The notes: generated from the sequence alone by a model not told the origin. 64,000 nucleotides of DNA from Collinsella aerofaciens (GCF_015561195.1 NZ_JADMSU010000002.1:326783-390782); one strand, 5' to 3'. Counted from the stretch's first letter, positions 32,103 to 41,053 are shown. A program made the numbers and translations.

Positions 32103-32408
32103 GTAAGAAGCTCATCCCAAAGCACCGCCCCACGCCAAGGCGCCACGCATCCCAAAGTGTCACTCGAACCTCAAAGCGTCAAACAACAAAGTGCCCACCA
32201 CATCCAAATTCAGATATATATGTTGGTTGCTTGTTCGAACGCAACTGGATTCCCGCAGGGTCCGGCATAGGTTAACTTTCCGCCGCACTCCGCAGGACGC
32301 AAGAAGCTCCCGCCGCACGAAGTGCGCAGCGGGAGCTTCTTGCATGTCCGAGGACGCGGCGGAAAGTTAACCTATGCCGGACCCGGGCGTTCTATCAATT
32401 GTCTTGGA
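32103..32408. other. convergent spacer between the TetR gene and larD
   Basis: The 306 bases hold no gene. About 32103-32210 is A/C-rich on the plus strand, and 32258-32384 is the first copy of a structured repeat. Confidence 0.6.
32258..32384. repeat. structured 127-bp repeat with covarying stems, copy 1
   Basis: Perfect 29-bp outer arms (32258-32286 with 32356-32384) enclose a perfect 15-bp inner stem (32299-32313 with 32329-32343) capped by CGCACGAAGTGCG. The linkers ACTCCGCAGGAC and ATGTCCGAGGAC, the GCAAGAAG part of the inner stem and the cap are identical to copy 2 at 34785-34911. The distal outer stem and the inner-stem heptamer differ between copies yet pair perfectly in each. Short frames across it are not genes. 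It lies between convergent gene ends. Confidence 0.8.
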
Positions 32409-33140
32409 CTAGAACATGCCCAAGAAACCATGCACAAACAACGCAGCCACGATGGCACCGACAAACGGAGCGATGCCAGGAACAAGCAGGCCGTACTTCC
32501 AGTTGTTGTCAGCCTTGTTCTTAATCGGCAGCACCTGATAGGCCATGCGAGGACCAAGGTCACGGGCCTGGTTCATGGCGAAGCCAGTGATACCTCCCAT
32601 GCCCATGCCAACAGCCCAAACGATCAGACCGACGCAGATGGCGAGCATCAGAACGTTCTCACCAGCACGGTTAGCAGCAGCAAGGATGGCGCTGATGAAC
32701 ACAAAGGTGCAGATAGCCTCGCAGAAGAAATTACGGGCATAGTTCGTACCCTCGGTGGTGGGGTTGGTCGAGAAGATGTTGCGCTGAGCAATGGGATCGA
32801 TGACACCATCGGAAGCCTTGAACTCATCGGCATACATCAACCATGCGATCACGGCACCCGCAAAGCCGCCGAGCATATCGGCAATCATGAAGGGGATGCA
32901 GCTGCTCCACGGCACCAGACCGACGATGCACTGGGCAAGCACCATAGCCGGGTTCATGCACACGGCGCCACCAAAGACAAACAGGCAGACCGAGATGCCA
33001 AAAGACCAAGTGGTGATGGCAAACATATGGCCGGAGCCCTGATACTTGGTACCCTTAAGCACGGTATCGCAGTGCACGCCCACGCCAAAGATGATCATGA
33101 GGGCCGTTGCGCCGAATTCGCAGAGGAGTTTGGTAAGCAT
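32409..33140 (-). CDS. larD: lactate channel LarD (aquaporin/GlpF family)
   Basis: The 243-residue membrane protein has six helices in two repeats of the major intrinsic protein family. The first pore motif is intact (MNPA, 63-65). The second reads MNQARDLGPR (190-192), with Gln in place of the usual Pro. LarD is the aquaglyceroporin-like lactate channel of lar operons, and the gene lies directly downstream of larA, so this role is strongly suggested. Glycerol transport is the alternative. Confidence 0.82.
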   Translation of the reverse strand: MLTKLLCEFGATALMIIFGVGVHCDTVLKGTKYQGSGHMFAITTWSFGISVCLFVFGGAVCMNPAMVLAQCIVGLVPWSSCIPFMIADMLGGFAGAVIAWLMYADEFKASDGVIDPIAQRNIFSTNPTTEGTNYARNFFCEAICTFVFISAILAAANRAGENVLMLAICVGLIVWAVGMGMGGITGFAMNQARDLGPRMAYQVLPIKNKADNNWKYGLLVPGIAPFVGAIVAALFVHGFLGMF

Positions 33141-33189
33141 AAAACCTTATCTTTCTTGTCGGTTATAAACGATTCGTTTAGGCCGCGTG

Positions 33190-34467
33190 CTAGTGCTGTG
33201 CGACGACAACGCCCAGGCCATCGGGAATGACGGCCACCTTGGCATCGGCACCCTTCATCTCAAAGGCGAGCTTGAGCGCCTCATCGAGGGTGTTGACCGG
33301 CGTCATGTGCATATCCTTGATCATCTGGTGATCGCACAGGTCGGTGACCATGATCACAGGGTGATGCGCCAGGATGCGGGCAAAGATCTGGCTCGTCCAC
33401 TGGTCGGGCAGGGTCTCGTCCTTAGGACGGTCGATGCAGGCACGCTCAAACTCCGCCGGATCGTTGTCGGCGATGTTGTGATAGAAGCCCTCGCCACCGT
33501 GACCGTCGGCACAGCCGGCGACGTCGATGATCACGCCGCCCTCGGGAAGCGTAGCCTCGGCAGAGCACATGCCCTTCACGGCCTGATAGATGTTCTGGTC
33601 GAGCGGGTAGCCGCCGTTGGTGGTAATGGCAATCTCGCACTCGACGGGCTCAACGCCGGCAAGGCTCTTCACGAACTCGCAGCCAGCCTCGTGCGCCTTG
33701 TGGATGTCGCCGGCAAAGGAGCCGATGACCTCGTGCTTGCCGTTGAGCACCACGTTGAGCACAAAGGCAAGGTGAGCCATCTCGGCAGCGGCAAACATGT
33801 CCTCGCTCACGTGGTTGTGGCACAGGTTGCCGGCACGCGAATGGGAATCGTTCACAAACTGACCGTTGTGGTTGTACATGATGGTCTTGTAGCTGGCGAT
33901 ACCAGGCAGGACGGACTTGCGGCTGCCAGAGAAACCGGCAAAGAAGTGCGGCTCAATAAAGCCCTCGGCAAGCAGCAGATCGCAATCGGCAGCAATCTTG
34001 TTGATGATGCACTCGCCGCCAGAAGGCAGGGTGCCGATCTTTTTCATCATGCTGTCATCGGTCGCGACGTGCATAACGATTTCCTCGTTGGCAACGATCT
34101 CCTCGCCGTACTTGTTGACGAGCTCCTCGTGCGTCGACGGACGATGCATACCCGTAGCAACCAGAATACGCACGCGAGCCTCGGGCGCAGCAGAATGGAT
34201 GTGATGCAGCAGAATAGGCATCGTCACACGCGAGGGAACGGGACGCGTATGATCGGAGCTAATGATGACAATATCCTTCTTGCCAGCACAAAGCTCCTCG
34301 AGCGAAGGCGAGCCATAAGGGTTGGCAAGCGACTCCTCCACCAGCTCTTCCTGCGATTTTGTAGTCTTAAACTCGTTTTGATGACCTTCCATCACACCCG
34401 CAAAGTTCTTATCCTCGAGCTCCAAATGCAACGTCTTGTGGTCAAACGGCAGTTCACATTCAAACAA
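33190..34467 (-). CDS. larA: lactate racemase-type nickel-pincer enzyme LarA
   Basis: This LarA-family protein interconverts D- and L-lactate, or a similar 2-hydroxyacid, with the nickel-pincer cofactor. With the TTG start at 34467 it has 425 residues, and the key residues fall at the same numbers as in the L. plantarum enzyme: Asp72, Arg75, His108, His174, Lys184 (cofactor attachment, in SGSRKSVLPG) and His200. This agreement supports TTG over upstream ATG codons; GGAAGAGGG lies about ten bases before it. larD follows by 49 bases. larE, needed for the cofactor, is not in the window. Other LarA homologs act on different hydroxyacids, so the substrate is likely but not certain. Confidence 0.9.
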   Translation of the reverse strand: MFECELPFDHKTLHLELEDKNFAGVMEGHQNEFKTTKSQEELVEESLANPYGSPSLEELCAGKKDIVIISSDHTRPVPSRVTMPILLHHIHSAAPEARVRILVATGMHRPSTHEELVNKYGEEIVANEEIVMHVATDDSMMKKIGTLPSGGECIINKIAADCDLLLAEGFIEPHFFAGFSGSRKSVLPGIASYKTIMYNHNGQFVNDSHSRAGNLCHNHVSEDMFAAAEMAHLAFVLNVVLNGKHEVIGSFAGDIHKAHEAGCEFVKSLAGVEPVECEIAITTNGGYPLDQNIYQAVKGMCSAEATLPEGGVIIDVAGCADGHGGEGFYHNIADNDPAEFERACIDRPKDETLPDQWTSQIFARILAHHPVIMVTDLCDHQMIKDMHMTPVNTLDEALKLAFEMKGADAKVAVIPDGLGVVVAQH

Positions 34468-34935
34468 TGACGAGCGCCCTCTTCCTTTCAACTGACACAC
34501 TAGATAAACCGTTGGAAGGATACGCCGCTCACCGAAAAACACCACCGTCCACCGACTCATTAACACAACGTTCATATTTGACCCACAACAAAACGACCGC
34601 GATCCCAAACGGAGCCGCGGCCGCTACAGTCGTAAGTCGAGAAGCGCCACATGCATCTCAATCCCGATCGATAAGACGCGTGGCGCGAAGCGCCAAACGC
34701 GCCGCCGGGACAAACCCCATCCAAAACGCGCGAAGCGCACCATTATTCCCCCAGCCAGTAATCCGCCGAAGACCGGACATCGCAGGGGCCGCCGTATGTT
34801 TGCTTTCCGGCGCACTCCGCAGGACGCAAGAAGCCCTCGCCGCACGAAGTGCGCAGCGAGGGCTTCTTGCATGTCCGAGGACGCGCCGGAAAGCAAACAT
34901 ACGGCGGCCCCGGACAGCGACTACAGGGCTATCGA
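34468..34935. other. spacer between larA start and ppc end
   Basis: The 468 bases hold no gene. About 34490-34620 is A/C-rich on the plus strand and should contain the larA promoter. A small TGGCGC-GAA-GCGCCA hairpin lies near 34681-34695, and 34785-34911 is the second structured repeat. Confidence 0.6.
34785..34911. repeat. structured 127-bp repeat with covarying stems, copy 2
   Basis: Perfect 29-bp outer arms (34785-34813 with 34883-34911) surround the same inner skeleton as copy 1. The inner heptamer is CCCTCGC instead of CTCCCGC, compensated on the other arm. Position is 24 bases past the ppc stop, so it could act as a terminator-like 3' structure for ppc, though no T-run follows. Confidence 0.8.
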
Positions 34936-37761
34936 TTACCCCGTGTTTTGCAATCCTGCCGAGACGCCGGTCACAGTCGAAAGAATCAGGCTCATGTACT
35001 CGGCCTTCTTCTCCTCGGCCATCTCGTCCTGGTTCATACGCACCTCGCGAAGGGCGCGGACCTGGGCGATGGACAGGGCGTCGACGTAGGGGTTACGCAC
35101 GCGAACGGCGCAGCCGAGCACGCGACGACGCTGCAGCGGCCACTCATCACCGACGATGGCAAGGACCCACTTACGCGTGAGCTGCATCTCGGTGAAGACC
35201 TTCTCGGACAAATCATCGCGGTCGCCCAGGTGCAGATACATCTTGGCGATGCGCTGGTCGGTCTTGGCGATCGACATCTCGATGTTGTCGATAAAGGTGC
35301 GGAAGAACGGCCACTCCTGGTAGGCAGCCTTGAGCTGGTCAAGATCGCCAAGCTGCTCGCAGGCGGTGCCCAGACCGTACCAAGCGGCCAGGTTAATGCG
35401 CGCCTGGCTCCAGCTGAAGATCCACGGGATGGTACGCAGGTCATCGAGCGACTTGGCGCCCAGACCGCGCTTGGCGGGACGCGAGCCGATCGGCAGCAGA
35501 CCGACCTCGGTCAGCGGCGTCACGGTCGAGAACCACGGTGTAAAGTCCTCGGTGTTCAGCAGGTCCAGATAGCGTTCGTGGCTTGCAGTGTTGAGCTTCT
35601 CGGCCATATCCCAGAACTTCTGCGTGGTCTCGGTGTTGGTCTTCTCGACACTCGGGGCCGACTGCAAAAGCGTTGCGGCGGCAACGGACTCAACATGGCG
35701 CTGAGCCAGCGTGCGGTTGCCGTAACGGGCAAAGATGACTTCGCCCTGCTCGGTGAGCTTAAAGAAGCAGTTGACCGAACCCTTGGGCTGCGCCAGCACG
35801 GCCTTGTTGGCCGGGCCGCCGCCACGGCCCACGGCACCGCCGCGACCGTGCATGAGCACCAGGTCGATATCGTTCTTCTCTGCCCACTTGGCGATGCGCT
35901 CCTGCGCGGAGTGCAGCGCGAGCATGGCCGTGGTAGGACCGGCATCCTTGGAAGAGTCGGAATAGCCCAGCATGACCTCCATGCGGCGGTTGGTCTGGGC
36001 AAGGCGCTTTTGCACCACGGGCAGCGTAAGCATCTGGTCGAGCACGTCAACGCAGCCCTCGAGGTCCTCGAGCTGCTCGAACAGCGGGATCACGTCGAGC
36101 TCGGGAACGTCTTCCTCGTGTGCGAAGGACAGGTGGGCCAGCTCAAAGACGTCGGCCACATGCTGGGCACTCTTGGTAAACGAGATGATGTAGCGGTGTG
36201 CCATCTTCTTGCCGTAGCGCTTTTGGATGGAACCGATGGCACGGAAGGTGTCGATGACCTCGCGCGTCATGGGCTGCAGGTCACCATGGATACCGTTCTC
36301 GTGGATATCCTTGAGGGCGCGGGCGTGCACCACGGAGTGCTGACGGAACTCCATCTCGACCATATGGAAGCCGAAGGACTCGACCTGCCAGATGATGGTT
36401 TGGACCGGACCGTAGGCGGCACGGACGGCACCGCAGGCAGCAAGCGAACGCTGGACGACGCGCAGGTCATCCAGGAACTCGTCGGCGCTGTGGTACATGG
36501 TGTCGGTGATGCGGCGCACGGTGGCGTTCAGGCGGTCGGCCATGACGAGCATGACGGCGCGATGCGGCTCGTGCTCGGAGATCAGCTCGGCGCGGGCCGT
36601 GTAACGAGGGCTCATCTCGACCTGATGGTTCCACAGGTTAATGAGCTCGGCAGAAGGCTTGCTGTAGGTGGCCTCGAGCGTGAGGTTGTGGCCGATGCGG
36701 CGGCACTTGTCCTCGAGCTTGAGCACCATGTGAGTGAAGTACTTGGCGGCGACTTCGCGGCTCACCTTGGCGGTGACGTTGGGGTTGCCGTCGCGGTCGG
36801 AGCCGATCCAGCTGCCGGGATGGAAGAACGCCGGGCACAGCGGCGGCACGGTACCGGCCTTGTCGCCCAGCACCCAGTCGTCAAAACGACGGTAGATGAC
36901 GGGGATAACGTCGAACAGCGTGTTATCGAAGATGTCGATGATGGTATCGGCTTCCTCGACCGGCGTGGGCTTCTTGAGCGCGATGGGGCTCGTACGCACC
37001 AGGGCGTCGATCTCCTGCAGCATATGGCGCTCGTTCTCCACCAGGTCGGAGCCGCCCAAACGCGGACGCTCCTCCAGCAGGTTGGAGATACGGCGAATCT
37101 TGCCCTCGACGGCCTTACGACGGGCCTCGGTGGGATGTGCGGTAAAGACAGGGTGGAACTCGAGCTTGCCGAGCAGCTCATTGGCACCCTCGACGCCCAT
37201 CTCGTTTACCAACTGGTGATAGGCGACGGTGAGTTCGTTGGCGGGATCGACCTCGGTATCGGTCGATGCGCCGGCCTCGCGCTCGCGCAGCTGCGCCACA
37301 CGGTAGTTCTCCTCCGACAGGTTTGCCAAGTGGAAGAAGCTCGTAAAGGCGCGAACGATGACCTGCTGCTTATCAAGCGGCAGGCTGTCAATCAAATCGA
37401 CGACTTCGCGAAACGCCACGGCGGTGGGCTCGTCGGCAGTGGGCACGCCCTGTTCGTCAACGGACTCGTCGGCAGCGCGGCTACCGGGGTTGCCAGCATT
37501 GACCACAATCTCGGCTGTCAAAATCTTGTCGAACAGGTCCGCGATCTCGGGATCATACTCGCTAAGCACACGACGTTCCAGGCGCAGGAACAGCGCCAGA
37601 TTATCGCGCAGCTCCTCGGGGATCTCGATCTCGGCGAGACGCTCCCTGGACTCGGCATTCGAGCCGATTCGGTTAACGAGGCGGTTGACCACGGCAGCGA
37701 CGCGCGCCGCGGCTTCGGGTACAGACTGGTTGCTTAGGTTCTCAGCCACGTTTCCTCCCAT
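34936..37761 (-). CDS. ppc: phosphoenolpyruvate carboxylase
   Basis: The 941-residue enzyme shows all PEPC landmarks: FTAHPTEARR with the catalytic His (about 205), GSWIGSDRDGNPNV, LGYSDSSKDAG, the glycine-rich loop HGRGGAVGRGGGP and the conserved C-terminal NTG. It carboxylates phosphoenolpyruvate to oxaloacetate to fill the citric acid cycle branch. The first ATG has AAGGAGGA directly before it; a GTG four codons later with GGGAGG is an alternative. A TATAAT box at 37799-37794 (minus strand) lies about 35 bp upstream of the start. Confidence 0.97.
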   Translation of the reverse strand: MGGNVAENLSNQSVPEAAARVAAVVNRLVNRIGSNAESRERLAEIEIPEELRDNLALFLRLERRVLSEYDPEIADLFDKILTAEIVVNAGNPGSRAADESVDEQGVPTADEPTAVAFREVVDLIDSLPLDKQQVIVRAFTSFFHLANLSEENYRVAQLREREAGASTDTEVDPANELTVAYHQLVNEMGVEGANELLGKLEFHPVFTAHPTEARRKAVEGKIRRISNLLEERPRLGGSDLVENERHMLQEIDALVRTSPIALKKPTPVEEADTIIDIFDNTLFDVIPVIYRRFDDWVLGDKAGTVPPLCPAFFHPGSWIGSDRDGNPNVTAKVSREVAAKYFTHMVLKLEDKCRRIGHNLTLEATYSKPSAELINLWNHQVEMSPRYTARAELISEHEPHRAVMLVMADRLNATVRRITDTMYHSADEFLDDLRVVQRSLAACGAVRAAYGPVQTIIWQVESFGFHMVEMEFRQHSVVHARALKDIHENGIHGDLQPMTREVIDTFRAIGSIQKRYGKKMAHRYIISFTKSAQHVADVFELAHLSFAHEEDVPELDVIPLFEQLEDLEGCVDVLDQMLTLPVVQKRLAQTNRRMEVMLGYSDSSKDAGPTTAMLALHSAQERIAKWAEKNDIDLVLMHGRGGAVGRGGGPANKAVLAQPKGSVNCFFKLTEQGEVIFARYGNRTLAQRHVESVAAATLLQSAPSVEKTNTETTQKFWDMAEKLNTASHERYLDLLNTEDFTPWFSTVTPLTEVGLLPIGSRPAKRGLGAKSLDDLRTIPWIFSWSQARINLAAWYGLGTACEQLGDLDQLKAAYQEWPFFRTFIDNIEMSIAKTDQRIAKMYLHLGDRDDLSEKVFTEMQLTRKWVLAIVGDEWPLQRRRVLGCAVRVRNPYVDALSIAQVRALREVRMNQDEMAEEKKAEYMSLILSTVTGVSAGLQNTG

Positions 37762-38007
37762 TCCTCCTTCTATGCACGTAACATGCGGTATTCATTATAG
37801 GCGCTTGAGAAATACTTTCGACACTGATTGCGCTTTACCACACAAAAGTATTTTCTGCATTGCAAGGGTTTTTGCCCCAAATGGTCGTATTTCTCGGTGG
37901 GCGGCATATGCAAGCGAGGGCATTCCGCATAAATGCGAAACACCCCCGTAACAATAGCTCGTCGCGAGCGGGACATGTTAGCGGGTCCGCAGCTCAAAAA
38001 TCATGCG

Positions 38008-39321
38008 CTACAGACGCTCGCGAACCGCCTCGACGACGTTGGCCAGATCGACGAGAACCTCGTCATGGCTCTGCATGTCGCGCACCTTGACCTTGCCGGC
38101 GGCAAGCTCGTCGCCACCCAGGACCAAGATGAGCTTGGCGCCTACCTTATCGGCCTGCTTAAACTGGGCCTTGAGCGAACGGCCCTGATAGTCGGCCTCG
38201 GTCACAATCCCTGCGGCGCGAAGCTGCTGCGTAATGGTAAAGACGTTCTGACGCAGCTCCTTGCCGGCATTGGCGACGTAGACGCACGGGACCTCCTCGG
38301 CACCCAGGTCGCTGCCAAAGGCCTGCAGGGCCAGCAGGGCGCGCTCAAAACCGACGGCGAAGCCGACGCCTGCCGTGGGCTTGCCGCCCTCGAGCTCGAC
38401 GAGGCCATCGTAGCGGCCGCCGCCGCCGATGGAGCCGACGCCGGCGCCAGGGGCCTCGACCTCAAAGACAGTACGGGTGTAGTAGTCCAGGCCGCGCACC
38501 AAGGTGGGATCCTCGACATACTCGATACCGGCGGCATCCAGATAGCGCTTGACTTGCTCGTAGTGCTCGCGGCACTCATCGCACAGGTTGTCACCCATCA
38601 GCGGAGCCTCGGCCATGATCTCGCGGCAGTGGTCGTTCTTGCAGTCAAAGGCACGCAGCGGGTTGAGCTCGGCGCGCTCGCGGCACTCATCGCACATCTC
38701 GTCTGCGTGATCGAGGATAAACTGCTTGACTTGCTCGCGGTAAGTCGGACGGCACTGAGCGTCGCCCATCGAGTTAATGAGCAGACGAAGCTTGGAAAGA
38801 TCGAAGCCCAGGCGCTTGTAAAACTCCATGAGCATGATGATGCACTCGGCGTCTGCCGCCGGATCGGGAGCGCCGAGCCACTCGATGCCCACCTGGTGGA
38901 ACTGGCGCAGGCGGCCCTTCTGGGGACGCTCGCCGCGGAACATGGCCTCGGCGTAGTACGCCTTAAACGGCGTGGAGCCCTGGGGCACCAGATTGTTCTC
39001 GACGACAGCGCGCACCACGCCGGCCGTGCCCTCGGGGCGAAGCGCCAGGCGCTGCTTGGGCTTGAGTTTGGTGTCGGTGCCCTCGGTAAAGACGCGCTCC
39101 AGGTTGGCACCGCTGAACACGCGGAACATTTCCTTGCGCACGACGTCGGTCGACTGGCCGATACCGTGGACAAACACGTCCACCTGCTCGATCGCGGGCG
39201 TCTCGATGGGTTTAAAACCAAACGGCTCGAACACGCCGGCCGCAATCTGCTGCATCTTTTGCCAGGCGCGCATCTCGGCGCCGATAAGGTCGCGGGTTCC
39301 CTCCGCCTTCTGTGCCTGCAT
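38008..39321 (-). CDS. hisS: histidyl-tRNA synthetase
   Basis: The 437-residue class II synthetase has motif 1 through motif 3 (GSTPFKAYYAEAMFRGERPQKGRLRQFHQVGIE; VRGLDYYTRTVFE; GFAVGFERALLAL) and the HisRS anticodon-binding domain (LVLGGDELAAGKVKVRDM). A cysteine-rich insertion (CDECRER, CDECREHY, about 200-245) is like that of other bacterial HisRS of this subclass. The ATG at 39321 follows AAAGG with good spacing; TTG at 39327 is less likely. TATAAT lies at 39369-39364 on the minus strand. Confidence 0.96.
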   Translation of the reverse strand: MQAQKAEGTRDLIGAEMRAWQKMQQIAAGVFEPFGFKPIETPAIEQVDVFVHGIGQSTDVVRKEMFRVFSGANLERVFTEGTDTKLKPKQRLALRPEGTAGVVRAVVENNLVPQGSTPFKAYYAEAMFRGERPQKGRLRQFHQVGIEWLGAPDPAADAECIIMLMEFYKRLGFDLSKLRLLINSMGDAQCRPTYREQVKQFILDHADEMCDECRERAELNPLRAFDCKNDHCREIMAEAPLMGDNLCDECREHYEQVKRYLDAAGIEYVEDPTLVRGLDYYTRTVFEVEAPGAGVGSIGGGGRYDGLVELEGGKPTAGVGFAVGFERALLALQAFGSDLGAEEVPCVYVANAGKELRQNVFTITQQLRAAGIVTEADYQGRSLKAQFKQADKVGAKLILVLGGDELAAGKVKVRDMQSHDEVLVDLANVVEAVRERL

Positions 39322-39380
39322 GGGCAAACACCTTTCTTTTGTATCGCGTCATAGCTAACGGTCATTATACGGCACAAATA

Positions 39381-39452
39381 CAAACAGCGGCGGCGCGTCT
39401 GACCGAACGAGGGTATGGGGACTCGTTCGGCCAGACGCGCCGCCGCTGTTTG
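39381..39452 (-). repeat. 31-bp near-perfect inverted repeat hairpin
   Basis: Arms 39381-39411 and 39422-39452 pair over 31 bp with one mismatch that becomes a G-U pair in minus-strand RNA. The loop has ten bases. No T-run follows except TTTGTATTTG. Confidence 0.6.
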
Positions 39453-39453
39453 T

Positions 39454-39515
39454 GATCCCTTTTCCTCCGTCCCCTTCGGATCACGTGATCCCTTGGGGAC
39501 GGAGGAATAGGGATC
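39454..39515. repeat. GATCCC-type inverted repeat with internal palindrome
   Basis: Arms 39454-39474 and 39495-39515 pair over 21 bp with one mismatch, and the loop holds the palindrome GGATCACGTGATCC. The string TGATCCCTTGGGGACGGAGG reappears near 48936, so this is a dispersed repeat. Confidence 0.55.
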
Positions 39516-39526
39516 ATTTCGTAGGC

Positions 39527-39590
39527 CCGTGGCCGCCTTGGAAACCGAATGATGGTACGAGCATCCATTCGGCTTCCAAGGCGGCCACGG
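39527..39590 (-). repeat. 25-bp near-perfect inverted repeat hairpin
   Basis: Arms 39527-39551 and 39566-39590 pair over 25 bp with one mismatch that is again G-U on the minus strand. It lies 36 bases past the MFS stop. Confidence 0.6.
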
Positions 39591-39625
39591 ACAGAACGGG
39601 ACGAACAGAAAAGAGCGACGGACGC

Positions 39626-40930
39626 CTACTCCCCCGCCACGCTCGCGCGCAGCTTGGCGGCGATGGGCTCGGATACCAGCAGGAACACGAGCATGACCAC
39701 GGAGCACGCCAAGCACACGATCCAAGTGCTCGCAAAGGAGCCCGTGGCGTCGAACAGCACGCCCGAGACAATGGCGCCCACGGTGCCGCCGACCATCTCG
39801 AGCGAGGTGATGGCGCCCGTGACCTTGCCGAGGTCGGCCATGCCAAACTGCTTGGACGCGGCGATGGTAGGCGTGATGGTGCCCATACACGTTCCGATAC
39901 CAAAGCTCACAGCGGCGACAATAGGACCGAGGTCCGTCGTCGGGAAGCACAGCGCCACGCAGGCGATAATGCACGCAACGGAGCCAAGGATATTGCCAAA
40001 GCGCAGGCCAAAGCGGTCATAAATCGCACCGAGCGAAATCTTGGCGATAACGACGGTGACCATATAGGCCGAAAGCACAGTGCCCGCCCACATGGGATCA
40101 TGACCGCCCGTGACGATCTTGGCGCCGTTGACGGTAACGCTCGTCATGTTGGTGACTTGGTTGGGCAAGATGGCGCCGTTAACGAGACCCATAAAGAGGA
40201 AGGCGACGACAAGCAGCCAAAACGCCGGGCTCTTCTTGATGCGAGACCAGCCGACGCTAACCTCGGGCGCCGTGTGCTCGTCCTTGTCGCCAGCCGTCGA
40301 GACGGACGGATCGCCCGGGTTCTCGCCGAGCGGCTTAAGGCCGATCTCGGAAGGCTTAGTGCGGAAGGAGTAGGCCATGATGGGCAGTGCCGCCACCATG
40401 CAGACGGCAGCGAGTACCAGGAACGCAGAGCGCCAGCCCACACTCACGATAAGCGAGCTCACGATGGGAGGCAGAATAGCGCCGCCAAAGCCCGAGCCCG
40501 AAAGTGCGATGGAGATGGCAAGGCCTCGCTTGGCGGTAAACCAGTTGGCGGTCACTAGGCTGATGAGCAGGCGGGTCGAGGCCACAGCGAAGCAGCCCGA
40601 AACGGCAAAGAGCACGTAGACCTGCCACAGCTCACCGACAAAGCTCATGCTGGCAAGAACGGCAGAGGTAGCGATAACGGTTAGGGAACCCAAAACGCGA
40701 CCGCTTACTTTATCGGCAACATGGCCAATGACAAGCGATCCGATAACGCTCACCACGGTAGAGATCGCATTGGAGATGTTGTACTGCGCAAGAGATATTC
40801 CCAAGTCGCTGACGATGAGCGGCTGGAACAGGCTCATGCAGTTGACGAAAATCGTGTAGCACGTGGCCATGATCACGAAGCCGGAGGCCACCACGAGCCA
40901 GCCGGGGAAGAACTTACGCTGCTGGGGCAT
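39626..40930 (-). CDS. MFS transporter, oxalate/formate antiporter-like
   Basis: The 434-residue protein has twelve predicted helices and the loop 2-3 motif GHVADKVSGRVLG typical of the major facilitator superfamily. Its opening KFFPGWLVVASGFVIM is characteristic of the OFA/monocarboxylate branch. Substrates in that group are small carboxylates. GGAG precedes the ATG. It stands alone, so no substrate can be named; a hydroxyacid would fit the lar genes nearby, but that link is weak. Confidence 0.82.
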   Translation of the reverse strand: MPQQRKFFPGWLVVASGFVIMATCYTIFVNCMSLFQPLIVSDLGISLAQYNISNAISTVVSVIGSLVIGHVADKVSGRVLGSLTVIATSAVLASMSFVGELWQVYVLFAVSGCFAVASTRLLISLVTANWFTAKRGLAISIALSGSGFGGAILPPIVSSLIVSVGWRSAFLVLAAVCMVAALPIMAYSFRTKPSEIGLKPLGENPGDPSVSTAGDKDEHTAPEVSVGWSRIKKSPAFWLLVVAFLFMGLVNGAILPNQVTNMTSVTVNGAKIVTGGHDPMWAGTVLSAYMVTVVIAKISLGAIYDRFGLRFGNILGSVACIIACVALCFPTTDLGPIVAAVSFGIGTCMGTITPTIAASKQFGMADLGKVTGAITSLEMVGGTVGAIVSGVLFDATGSFASTWIVCLACSVVMLVFLLVSEPIAAKLRASVAGE

Positions 40931-41053
40931 ACTGCTCCTTATTTAACAAACGAATAGCCTGCGCCGGGCGCCGGTAGTGCCCAAGATTGCCTTGAAAGAC
41001 AAGGGCATAGGCCTTATGGCCATGCCCGCAGGCTTGAAAGGCAAGGTTGGGTG

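Larger units (their letters stand above)
39322..39625. other. spacer with three stacked long hairpins
   Basis: The 304 bases hold the hisS promoter next to the gene and then three long inverted repeats in a row (39381-39452, 39454-39515, 39527-39590) that follow the end of the MFS gene. No gene is seen. Confidence 0.7.

Noticed and set aside
32160-34900. Short proteins reading AAHFVRRxLLASCGVRRK across the two structured repeats
   Set aside because: Both derive from the fixed skeleton of the hairpin, have no ribosome site and change reading outside the conserved core, so they are by-products of the repeat.
34849-37737. 962-codon plus-strand frame antisense to ppc
   Set aside because: The minus strand is an unmistakable PEP carboxylase. 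The plus frame also begins inside the structured repeat. Similar long antisense frames (over feoB, aspS, htpG, the transporter and the YhgE genes) were rejected for the same reason.
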